Shown here: positions 15,788 to 23,758 of the stretch, in pieces
Position numbering within the stretch: the stretch's first letter is position 1
Layout: each line of letters starts with the position of its first letter
NCBI RefSeq assembly: GCF_020873875.1
Contig: NZ_JAHWGU010000003.1
Coordinates: 124,001-188,000 of the forward strand
From: Actinoplanes sp. DH11
GTDB taxonomy: Bacteria > Actinomycetota > Actinomycetes > Mycobacteriales > Micromonosporaceae
Direction of reading: 5' to 3'
DNA: 64,000 bases
Position numbers and translations under genes: made by a program
Notes under the pieces: model-generated
Told to the model about the DNA's origin: nothing
Seen by the model: the letters and a program-made list of their open reading frames with translations, nothing else
The model's database searches: none

Positions 15788-15960
15788 GCCGCTGACTCCG
15801 TTCCATCGACGTTTCAGATCACCCCACAGCTACCCGGCATCCGCGACACCGACACATTCGACCCGAATCTCCGACCCGCCCGACGGGTGCCCGTCCACGA
15901 TGTCGGAGACGGGCGAGCCTTAAGCTCAGGGGCGGGATTGTGCCGGGAAAGGGAGGCGTG

Positions 15961-16560
15961 ATGGACAAGTTTCCGGTGATCGCGCTGGTCAGTTCGACCG
16001 GTGGCCTGGACGCGCTCACCCGCGTGCTGGCACCACTGCCGGCCGATCTGCCGGCGGCGGTCCTCGCTCTGCAGCACAGCGAACCGCAGCGGGTCAGTAA
16101 GCTCGCCGAGATCCTCGACCAGCGCACCGCGCTGCCGGTGACCGCCGCCGTCGACGGCGAGGCGCTGCGGCCGGGCCACGTCCTGGTGGCGCCGGCCGGT
16201 CGGCACACCCTGATCACCGGCGACATGACCATCGCGCTGATCATGTCGGGGTCGTTGCCGCCGCACCGGCCCTCCGCCGACCTGCTGCTCACCACCCTGG
16301 CCGTCGCCGCCGGCCCCCGAGCCATCGCCGTCGTCCTGTCCGGCCGCGGCAACGACGCCGCCACCGGTGCGACAGCCGTGCACCGTTTCGGCGGCACCGT
16401 CATCGCGTGCAGCCCCGGATCCTCCGCCGAGCCGGCCATGCCGCAGGCCACCATCGGCCGTGACCACACCATCGACCACATCACCGACCTCGACGACCTG
16501 GCCGCGCTGCTGACCGCCTTGACGATCACGCCGTCGTTGCCGGCACCGACCCGCGACTGA
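15961..16560 (+). CDS. Stand-alone CheB-type methylesterase domain
   Basis: A 199-residue protein equal to a lone CheB catalytic domain. The nucleophile motif is VSSTGGLDAL (Ser12), the His lies in LALQHSEPQ and the Asp in SGRGNDAATG. The receiver domain of chemotaxis CheB is absent and no chemotaxis genes are near. Such lone domains occur in actinomycetes that are not motile by chemotaxis, so its substrate is probably not an MCP. The ATG at 15961 has a GGGAGG site 4 bp upstream. Confidence 0.82.
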   Translation: MDKFPVIALVSSTGGLDALTRVLAPLPADLPAAVLALQHSEPQRVSKLAEILDQRTALPVTAAVDGEALRPGHVLVAPAGRHTLITGDMTIALIMSGSLPPHRPSADLLLTTLAVAAGPRAIAVVLSGRGNDAATGATAVHRFGGTVIACSPGSSAEPAMPQATIGRDHTIDHITDLDDLAALLTALTITPSLPAPTRD

Positions 16561-16591
16561 TCCGACCTCGCGGTTGCGCCGTCCATGGCGA

Positions 16592-16672
16592 GATGTTGAT
16601 CTGCTGGCGATGCGAAATCGCGGTTCCAACCCCATGATCACAGCGATTTCGTAGCGCCAGCAGATCAACATC
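16592..16672 (+). repeat. 81-bp palindromic element, copy 2
   Basis: Same orientation and length as copy 1. The arms differ at two positions. Where copy 3 has GCTAGC in both arms, this copy has GCTGGC on the left and GCCAGC on the right, a compensated base pair. It lies between the convergent ends of the CheB-type gene (16560) and the anti-sigma ATPase gene (16755). Confidence 0.9.
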
Positions 16673-16754
16673 TGGGCGCGGACGCGACGCCGGCGGACGC
16701 GACCACAGGGCGGCGGCAATACCGCCGACCCGGTGATCGGCCGGAAGACGGCGA

Positions 16755-17165
16755 TCAGACGGTGCGGGGCGTGAGGGCGAAACGCAGTCTGACGGCGGTG
16801 CCGTCCGGGCCGGCGATGGCATCGACCTGGTCACACAGCCGTTCGACGATGGCGAGACCGCGGCCGCGTACGGCGTCGGCCGCGGGCATCTGCCGGCCCA
16901 GCGACCGCAGGGGGCCGCCGTCCACGACGTCGCAGACCACCTGGCCGTGCTCCGCCCAGATGCGGACACGGCCGCCGCCGCTGGTGTGCTGCAGGGTGTT
17001 CGTGGCCAGTTCGCTCACGGCGATGACCAGCGACTCGACGTCGTCGGGGCCGAGACCGAGATCCTGGGCGTGCTGCCGCGTGAAAGCGCGGACCGCCGGC
17101 AGTTGCCCGGGCTCGCTGTAGGCCATCACCTCGACCGGCGCGGCAGCCGTGTTCGCCTCAGTCAT
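16755..17165 (-). CDS. RsbW-like anti-sigma factor / HATPase_c_2 protein
   Basis: A 136-residue GHKL ATPase. The N box is SLVIAVSELATNTLQHT, the G1 box VCDVVDGGP and the G2 region RGRGLAIVERLCDQV, followed by GTAVRLRF. Proteins of this kind bind a sigma factor or another target and phosphorylate a STAS antagonist. It starts at ATG 17165, overlapping the stop of the STAS gene (17158) by 8 bp, so the two are translationally coupled and probably partners. No sigma gene is beside them. Confidence 0.85.
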   Translation of the reverse strand: MTEANTAAAPVEVMAYSEPGQLPAVRAFTRQHAQDLGLGPDDVESLVIAVSELATNTLQHTSGGGRVRIWAEHGQVVCDVVDGGPLRSLGRQMPAADAVRGRGLAIVERLCDQVDAIAGPDGTAVRLRFALTPRTV

Positions 17166-17514
17166 CCTGATCGGCCTGCTGCGAGTCGCCGGCCTGCGCC
17201 GGGAGTGTCGGATGTCGCAGCAGGTCCAGGACGCCGGTGATGCGCAGGACGGTCGCGACGGTGCCGGTGGCGTTGACGACGTACAGGCTGCCGGCGCGCT
17301 CGCGTGCGGCGTGGTGCGCGGTCACCAGGGCGTGCAGGCCACTGGAGTCGAGGAACCGTACGCCTGCCAGGTCGACGGTGACCGGGTCGCCGGAGCCGAC
17401 CGCCGCCAGCAGCGTCGCCATCATTTCGTCGCGGCTGCGCAGATCGCATTCACCGGCCAGGGCCACCACGATCGTGCCGTCCTGGTGGATCGTGTGCGTC
17501 TCGAAGTCGGACAT
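17158..17514 (-). CDS. STAS-domain anti-anti-sigma factor
   Basis: A 118-residue STAS protein: IVVALAGECDLRSRDEMMAT, then VTVDLAGVRFLDSSGLHALV, which carries the phosphorylatable serine motif DSSG. The C-terminal helix and strand follow (LYVVNATGTVATVLRITGVL). In this family the unphosphorylated form binds the anti-sigma kinase and frees its target; the SpoIIE-type phosphatase removes the phosphate. Both partners flank it here. The ATG at 17514 is preferred over an in-frame start 45 bp upstream. Confidence 0.87.
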   Translation of the reverse strand: MSDFETHTIHQDGTIVVALAGECDLRSRDEMMATLLAAVGSGDPVTVDLAGVRFLDSSGLHALVTAHHAARERAGSLYVVNATGTVATVLRITGVLDLLRHPTLPAQAGDSQQADQDD

Positions 17515-17596
17515 GACTGGTTGCGGCACCTTCCCGGGGTTGACATGGAGGAGCCCCAAAATGCTCCGTCAGCATGATCGGCGTGAACTACGGGTG

Positions 17597-19822
17597 TCAA
17601 CCGCCTCCGGACGGGACCGGCATGATCCGCCCGTCGGCGTGCGCCACTGACGCGGCCGGCGCGGGGCCGGCGAACTGGACGCACAGGATGGCGGTGTCGT
17701 CGCCGAGCACCTCGTCGCCGACCATGTACTCGAGGATGTGCCGGCACAGTGTTTCCGCGTCCGGGTCGCGCAGGCCGCCCGCGGCGTCGGCGAGTCGCCG
17801 CATGTTCGTGGCGATGTGCTCGTCGGGGCGTTCGACCAGGCCGTCGGTGTAGAGGACCAGGACGGCGCCGTCCGGCACGACGAGTTCGGCCTGGTCCCGT
17901 GCGGCGGGCGCGACGCCGAGGGGCAGCGAGCGGCCGCCCCACAGGTATTCGGCGCCGGCGCCGGTGACCAGCAGCGGCGGGAGGTGTCCCGCGCAGGCGT
18001 ACCGCAGCAGCCGGGTGGCCGGGTCGTAGTCGGCGTATCCGACGGTGGCCGTGCCCGCGTCCGGGATGAGGGCGCTGGCCCGGTCCAGGTCGTCGAGCAC
18101 CCGCGCCGGGCCGGGTGCGCTCTGGGCGAGGATCCGCAGCGCCGACTGCAGGCGCGCCATCGCCGCCGCGGCGGCCAGCTGATGCCCGACGACGTCACCG
18201 ACCGCGAAACCGATCCGGCCGGCGGGCACGGCGAACACGTCGTACCAGTCGCCGCCCACCTGGTGCGCCACGTCGGCGGGCCGGTAGTCGGCGCAGACCT
18301 GGATGCCGCCGAGTCCGCTGCCCAGCGCCGGCAGCAGGGCCTGCTGCAGTTGCCGGGTGGCGTCGCGTTCCCGCTCGTAGCTCTGCGCCCGCCGCAGCGC
18401 CTGCCCGGTGAGGGTGGCCAGGGTTTCGGCGAACGCCAGCACCTCGGGGTCGGCGCCGTGCTCGCGGTGGAAGCTGAACGCCAGCGACCCCACCGGGCCG
18501 GTGTCGCCGGTGATCGGGACGCACAGGGTGCTGCTGACCTCGAGCGCCTGATAGAGCTCCCCGAGATGCGGGTACGCGGCCACCGCCTCGGCCCGGGTCT
18601 CCAGCAACACGAGCTGTCCGGTACGGATCGCGTCGTTGTGCGGGGTCGCGGTGCTGCTCGGCATCCGGCGGTACCGGGCCTCGGCGCCCGCCGGCACGTC
18701 CGGGGACGTCCACAGGGCGATCTCGGTGCTGCCGGGCACGGCGATCGCGACACTGCCGTGGTCGGCGATGAGTCCGAGGCCCTCGCGCACGACGGCGTCG
18801 GCGATCTCCGCAGAGGTGGCGGCCTTCGCCAGGTCGGTGGTGAGTACCTGCAGGGCGTGCAGCCGCAGCCGGGCGGCGCGTTCCACCGAGGTGTCCCGGC
18901 GGGCGCGATCACGTTCGGCGACGCCGACGGCGAGGGTCCAGGCGCCCAGGATCGTGGTGGCCAGGAACAGCTGCAACGTCATGGTGATCAGCTGCTCGGA
19001 GGTGTCGAGCGCCGCCCACGGGCCGTGACCGGTGCTGGTCATCAGGTTCGCCGTCACCGTCATCGCCATGCCGGCGGTGAGCGTCACCACCAGGGTCTGG
19101 CTGAACGCCAGCGCGAACAGCACCGGGATGGGCAGGTAGAACAGCGGGATGTCGTGCGGCCAGAAACCGATCATCGTCGCCGCCACCGCCGCCCCGACAC
19201 TGACCAGCCAGCGCAGCGGCCCGGACGTGTGGTCCGGGCTGTACCGCCAGGCCAGCACCCCACCGGCCACGGTCAGGACGCCTGTCGCGTCGCCGGCCCA
19301 GAACGACACGAACGCCTGCGGCCACGGCGCGGCGGAACTCGCGGCCAGGGTGGTGGCGCCGATCGCGGCACCGACGACCGGCGCGGCACCGACGCAGCAG
19401 CCCAGGAACACCAGCAGGTCACGGCGGCGCCGCAGGTCCACCTCGGCCGGCAACCAGTGCCGCAGCAGCAGCGCCCCGACCAGCGGTTCCACCGAGTTGG
19501 CGAGCGCGAAACCGGGGGCCCACCGCGCGGACATGCCGTACGACACGTCCACCACGATCTCGGTGACGACCACCGCGCCCAGGATCCAGGGCCAGCGCCG
19601 GCGCGGGTTCAGCACCAGGGCGGAGAGGGTGACACCGGCCGGCAGGAACAGCGCCACGACCGAGGGCGCGCCGAAACCTTCGAAGGCGAGCGAGGCGCCG
19701 GCGCCGTACGCCCCCACCACCAGGGCCAGCACCAGCCACAACGACATCCGGCCCGCCACCGGGGACGGCGGGGCGGGCGCTGCGGTGGTCGCCACGACGG
19801 CTGACCCGGTCAGGTCGGACAC
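17597..19822 (-). CDS. MASE1-GAF-SpoIIE (PP2C) phosphatase
   Basis: A 741-residue membrane sensor phosphatase. About eight membrane helices of MASE1 type fill the N-terminal 300 residues (MSLWLVLALVVGAYGAGASL, FLPAGVTLSALVL). A GAF domain follows (LQVLTTDLAKAATSAEIADA to VSSTLCVPITG), then a SpoIIE domain with GGDWYDVFAVP, GFAVGDVVGHQ, LVLYTDGLVERP and GDDTAILCV, the metal-binding acids of PP2C. It probably dephosphorylates the STAS protein encoded 83 bp downstream. I chose GTG 19822 behind CCGGAG; ATG 19747, at the first helix, is a fair alternative and would leave more room for the divergent promoter. Confidence 0.85.
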   Translation of the reverse strand: MSDLTGSAVVATTAAPAPPSPVAGRMSLWLVLALVVGAYGAGASLAFEGFGAPSVVALFLPAGVTLSALVLNPRRRWPWILGAVVVTEIVVDVSYGMSARWAPGFALANSVEPLVGALLLRHWLPAEVDLRRRRDLLVFLGCCVGAAPVVGAAIGATTLAASSAAPWPQAFVSFWAGDATGVLTVAGGVLAWRYSPDHTSGPLRWLVSVGAAVAATMIGFWPHDIPLFYLPIPVLFALAFSQTLVVTLTAGMAMTVTANLMTSTGHGPWAALDTSEQLITMTLQLFLATTILGAWTLAVGVAERDRARRDTSVERAARLRLHALQVLTTDLAKAATSAEIADAVVREGLGLIADHGSVAIAVPGSTEIALWTSPDVPAGAEARYRRMPSSTATPHNDAIRTGQLVLLETRAEAVAAYPHLGELYQALEVSSTLCVPITGDTGPVGSLAFSFHREHGADPEVLAFAETLATLTGQALRRAQSYERERDATRQLQQALLPALGSGLGGIQVCADYRPADVAHQVGGDWYDVFAVPAGRIGFAVGDVVGHQLAAAAAMARLQSALRILAQSAPGPARVLDDLDRASALIPDAGTATVGYADYDPATRLLRYACAGHLPPLLVTGAGAEYLWGGRSLPLGVAPAARDQAELVVPDGAVLVLYTDGLVERPDEHIATNMRRLADAAGGLRDPDAETLCRHILEYMVGDEVLGDDTAILCVQFAGPAPAASVAHADGRIMPVPSGGG

Positions 19823-19840
19823 TCCGGAAGGCGAGGCGGG

Positions 19841-20704
19841 ATGACGAACCCTGACCTTACGCGACGGCGGATCCGTAAACGGGTTGTGCCGCGGGTGCGG
19901 GGGCCGGTAGAACTGGCGGCCGGGCGCCGGCACCCGGAATGGTTGTGGGTTGCCCTGCGCGGCGACCGGGTCACTGCCCGGGCCGGCTGGTGGTCACGGC
20001 CCGGCGATCCGCAGCCGGCTCTGATGGACGTCTTCGACGTCGCGGACGAGGCCGACGGCGTACGCCTTCTCGAAGCCGCCGCCCCCTTCACCGCGACGCC
20101 GCCCGACTACACGCGGTACCTCCCGCCCGGGTGGCGTGCCGCCGGCACCCCGTGGATGACCGCGCTGGAGAAGACCGGCGCGCGACTGTTCGTGGAGCGG
20201 CTGCGCCTGGAGTGGCGTCCCGGCACGCCGATCGCCGAGCAGTCCGGCCGGCTCACCTTCCGGGCGCCGCACGACGCGGCCGAACTGATCGGCCTGATGG
20301 CGCTCGTGCTGGAGGGCACCCTCGACGCGCACAGCCGCGACGAACTGAGCCGGATGACCGCCCGCGAGTCCGCCGAGCTGCAGTACCGCGAGGAGTTGGA
20401 ACGCTACGCCAGCCCGCACGCGTGGTGGCGGGTCGCGGTCCTGCCGGACGGCGAGCCGGTCGGGTTCGTCATCTCGGCGCACAACGGGTACAACCCGATC
20501 ATCGCGTACATCGGTGTCGTTCCCGCGCACCGGGGGCGGGGCTACGCCGACGAGATCCTGGCGGCGGGGACGCGCCTGCTCGCCGAGCAGGACTACCCGT
20601 GGGTGCGCGCCGCCACCGATGTGGGCAACCGGCCGATGGCGGCCGCGTTCGCCCGCGCCGGCTTCGTCACGTTCGAGCACCAGGTGGACATGATCTGGCG
20701 CTGA
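19841..20704 (+). CDS. GNAT family N-acetyltransferase
   Basis: A 287-residue protein whose C-terminal half is a GNAT domain: VGFVISAHNGYNPIIAYIGV, the acetyl-CoA loop VVPAHRGRGYADEILA, and DVGNRPMAAAFARAGFV. The N-terminal 110 residues are a separate region seen in larger actinobacterial GNATs. The substrate is unknown. The ATG at 19841 has an upstream GGCGAGGCGGG and lies only 18 bp from the proposed start of the divergent phosphatase. Confidence 0.82.
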   Translation: MTNPDLTRRRIRKRVVPRVRGPVELAAGRRHPEWLWVALRGDRVTARAGWWSRPGDPQPALMDVFDVADEADGVRLLEAAAPFTATPPDYTRYLPPGWRAAGTPWMTALEKTGARLFVERLRLEWRPGTPIAEQSGRLTFRAPHDAAELIGLMALVLEGTLDAHSRDELSRMTARESAELQYREELERYASPHAWWRVAVLPDGEPVGFVISAHNGYNPIIAYIGVVPAHRGRGYADEILAAGTRLLAEQDYPWVRAATDVGNRPMAAAFARAGFVTFEHQVDMIWR

Positions 20705-20713
20705 CGGCTGCCG

Positions 20714-20743
20714 CCGGCCGGTGCCCGGAAGGACACCGGCCGG
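20714..20743. terminator. Bidirectional hairpin terminator
   Basis: CCGGCCGGTG and CACCGGCCGG are perfect 10-bp arms around a 10-bp loop, with outer CTGCCGCC/GGGCGGCAG pairing. It fills the 52-bp gap between convergent genes ending at 20704 and 20757. Confidence 0.65.
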
Positions 20744-20756
20744 GTAGGGCGGCAGG

Positions 20757-23687
20757 TCAGGACCGCGGCTTCAGCAGGGTGATGCGGTTGGCGCCCAGCT
20801 CGGTCACGTACAGGTTGCCGGTCGCCAGGTCCTCGGTGACGTCCAGCGGCTGACTGAAACCGGTCAGGCCGGGCCGCCCGGTGGTCCGGTTGCTCAGCGC
20901 ACCCGAGGCCGCGACGTCGAAGGTCTGGATGTCCTGGCCGGCCGAGTAGCGCACCACCAGGAGCTTGCCGTCCAGGGCGCCGCCGAACGCGTTGCCCCGA
21001 TATTCCAGGACCCCGTTGGCGGAGGCGTGCAGGCCGGCGTCGTACGTGCCGGCCAGGTCGAAGTTCGGGTCGGGGCGGGTCCCGGCCGGGTAGGCGGGCA
21101 CCTCGAACGGATCCGTCGCGGCGCTCGGGTTCCCGCCGGCCAGGACCCATTCGCAGCGCACCGGGTTGGGGTGGCCGTAGTAGCGCCCCGGTTTGACGTC
21201 GAACACGTAGTCGGTCTCGGAGGTGGGCACGCCGTTCAGCGCGGGCACGGCGGGACCGGTGTAGCCGCGGCGGGTGCAGGCGGCGGGCAGCGGCACCGGT
21301 GTGGCCGGGGTGTTGCCGCCGGCCGCGGACCCGTTGGTGGGTGCGTACAGGTGGCCGTTGCGGTGCCAGGTCAGGTCGTAGGCGTTGCGCACGCCGGTGG
21401 CGTGCAGGGTCAGTGCGGCGCCGGCGGCGTACGGGTCGTAGCCGCCGCCGTCCGAGGTCTGCACGTTCAGCGGCAGCGTGGCCGGCAACCGGGCCGGGTC
21501 GAGGCGCAGGATCGCGGCGCTGAGCAGCCGTTCCGGCCGGTTGCCCCAGGTGGAGTCGGGTGCGCCCATGGCGTTGTTGGCGCCCTGGCTCAGGTAGAGC
21601 GCGCCGTCGGGCCCGAACGCGATCGAGTTGCTCTCGTGGTCCTTCACCGAGCGGGGCAGGCCGGTCACGACCGGCGTGTAGGTGGTGTAGCCGGGCCCGG
21701 CGAGCCGGCCGATGCGCCCGGACCAGTCGGGCACGTTCAGCGGCCCGACGTACTGATAGTTGTCGGTCACCCACAGCGCCTGCGACACCGGGTCGAAGGC
21801 CATGCCGATCACCGTCCGGGCGGGCGCGCCGGGCAGGCCGAGGGCGGCGGCGTTGTCGCGGACGGCCGTGATGATCGCCGGGGTGCCGAGCGTGCCGTCG
21901 GTGTTGATCGGGAAACGGAAGATCCGCCCGTCCAGGGTGCCCGCCCACAGGCGCCCGTCCGGGCCCGTCACCACGGTGGTGAACGCGGCCCCGGTGGCCA
22001 CGCCGACGGTCTTGTCGAACGCGATCGGGCCGCCGGAGCCGCCGCCGCTGCCGGTGGTGAAGACGATCGAGTACGGGGTGAACGCCTTACCGATGACGTC
22101 CTTGACGCCGCTGGTCAGGGTGAACCGGTAGCTGGTGTTCGCGGCGAGCGGGGCCGTGGGGGAGAGGTTGACGACGTCCCCGCCACCGCTGGTGATCACG
22201 GTGGCCGCGACGGGGGCCGGGTCGCCGAGCCGGGTCAGCGTCACGGTCGCGGGGGTCAGCGACGACGCGGCCACACCGCCGCCGGGCAGCACGAGGTCCT
22301 CGACCACGCTGGACGTGGTGGGGACTGCGGTGGCGAGGTTGGGGGGAGTGCTGGCCCGTACGCCCGGCGAAGCACCCCACGCCGGCACCGAGGCGATGTC
22401 GATGTAGTTGAACTTGGTGTTGGTCCCGCCGGACGGTGTCAGGGTCAGCTTGCCGTCGGTGACGCGGACCGTGCGGGTCGCCGTCGCGTGCCGCGTGGCG
22501 GCCGTCGGCACGAACGCCGCGATCGCGTTCTGGTCCTCGACGTTCGCCCAGTGCGCGCTGTTCACCGCGGTCCCCGCATCACCGACCGCGACGGTCACCG
22601 TGTAGAGACCGGCCGGCAGCGCGGCCTCCCACGCGCCGGGTGCCGGCGTCCCGCCCGAGCCGGCGGGCAGCTGAGCGTGCATCAGCGTGGCCAGGCGCAC
22701 GTCGCTCTGCCCGGCGGCCGGGTTGCGGTTACGGCCGTTTCCGGTCAGGTTCACCGGCGTACGCTCGCCGAGGTCCACCCAGCCGTACCCGCGCCCGGCG
22801 GTGTACGCGTCGCCGGAGTCCCGCAGATACCCGGCCGGTGGCGCGGTCGCCGCGTCCGAGAAGTTGACCTTCAAGGCGAAGGCCGCCGGGGTGGCGGTGA
22901 CCGTGTTCGACTGGCCCTGCGCATCCCGGACCTGATAGCTGTACGCGGTGCCGTTCGCGACCGAGGTGTCCAGATAGGACGTCTTATCCGTGCTGGCCAG
23001 AAGAGTGCCGTTGCGCAGGATCTGGAAAGCGCCGGAGCTGCCGGTCCAGCCCAGCGCCACCTGGCCGTCGCTCGGGGTCGCGGTCAGCGCCGCCGGTGGC
23101 TCGTCGGTGACCCGGGCGATCTCGACGTAGTTCAGCTTGGTGTTGGTGCCCCCGGCGGCGTCGACGGTCAACCGGCCGTCGGTGACGCCGACCGTGACGG
23201 TGGCCTGCCGGAACTCGGCGGCGGCGGTGGGGACGAAGCCGCTGATCGCCGGGGTGCCCTCGACGCGCACGGTGTGGCTGCTGTCGTAGGCGGGCTGGTC
23301 ACCGGCAGAGACGGTGACCTGGTACCGGCCGGCGGGCAGGACGTACTCCCAGGCGGCGGGCGTGGCGACACCGTTGGTGCCACCCGTGTCGCCGTACTGC
23401 AGGTGGATCACAGTGTTGAGCCGGGCCGCGATGCCGGCGCGGGCCCGGTCGCGGGCGTTGGCGGTCAGGTCCAGCGGGGTGCGGTCGTCCTGGCGCACCC
23501 AGCCGGAGCCGCGGGTGGTGCTGAACGCGGCGCCGGTGTCCGCGGTGTGACCGGCCGGCACGGTGGAGGTGGCGGGCTGAAAGTTGATCGCCGCGAGGGG
23601 TGTGACGGCGGCTCGGGCCGGCGCGGCGGGGAGGAGAAGGGCGAACGGAAGAAGGGCAGTCGCGACTGTCCGAAGTCGACGCAGCAT
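20757..23687 (-). CDS. Secreted malectin-like/FN3/Ig-like protein with sugar-dehydrogenase-type propeller
   Basis: A 976-residue exported protein. A signal peptide (LRRLRTVATALLPFALLLPA, cleavage after ARA) is followed by two malectin-like carbohydrate-binding modules (about 30-195 and 285-445; each has INFQPA or VNFSDA, GYGWV or GSGWV, and NYxxI), an FN3 module between them, a bacterial Ig-like module (about 465-565) and a beta-propeller of glucose/sorbosone dehydrogenase type (GPDGRLWAGTLDGRIFRF, DHESNSIAFGPDGALYLSQG). It probably binds and perhaps oxidises cell-wall or plant polysaccharide sugars. The start is ATG 23687. Confidence 0.8.
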   Translation of the reverse strand: MLRRLRTVATALLPFALLLPAAPARAAVTPLAAINFQPATSTVPAGHTADTGAAFSTTRGSGWVRQDDRTPLDLTANARDRARAGIAARLNTVIHLQYGDTGGTNGVATPAAWEYVLPAGRYQVTVSAGDQPAYDSSHTVRVEGTPAISGFVPTAAAEFRQATVTVGVTDGRLTVDAAGGTNTKLNYVEIARVTDEPPAALTATPSDGQVALGWTGSSGAFQILRNGTLLASTDKTSYLDTSVANGTAYSYQVRDAQGQSNTVTATPAAFALKVNFSDAATAPPAGYLRDSGDAYTAGRGYGWVDLGERTPVNLTGNGRNRNPAAGQSDVRLATLMHAQLPAGSGGTPAPGAWEAALPAGLYTVTVAVGDAGTAVNSAHWANVEDQNAIAAFVPTAATRHATATRTVRVTDGKLTLTPSGGTNTKFNYIDIASVPAWGASPGVRASTPPNLATAVPTTSSVVEDLVLPGGGVAASSLTPATVTLTRLGDPAPVAATVITSGGGDVVNLSPTAPLAANTSYRFTLTSGVKDVIGKAFTPYSIVFTTGSGGGSGGPIAFDKTVGVATGAAFTTVVTGPDGRLWAGTLDGRIFRFPINTDGTLGTPAIITAVRDNAAALGLPGAPARTVIGMAFDPVSQALWVTDNYQYVGPLNVPDWSGRIGRLAGPGYTTYTPVVTGLPRSVKDHESNSIAFGPDGALYLSQGANNAMGAPDSTWGNRPERLLSAAILRLDPARLPATLPLNVQTSDGGGYDPYAAGAALTLHATGVRNAYDLTWHRNGHLYAPTNGSAAGGNTPATPVPLPAACTRRGYTGPAVPALNGVPTSETDYVFDVKPGRYYGHPNPVRCEWVLAGGNPSAATDPFEVPAYPAGTRPDPNFDLAGTYDAGLHASANGVLEYRGNAFGGALDGKLLVVRYSAGQDIQTFDVAASGALSNRTTGRPGLTGFSQPLDVTEDLATGNLYVTELGANRITLLKPRS

Positions 23688-23758
23688 GACGACAAGGTGA
23701 CACAGGGTGCCCGCCTCGGGGTTGTCGCATATCCGTCGCGCTGAAAGCGGTGCGGCGG

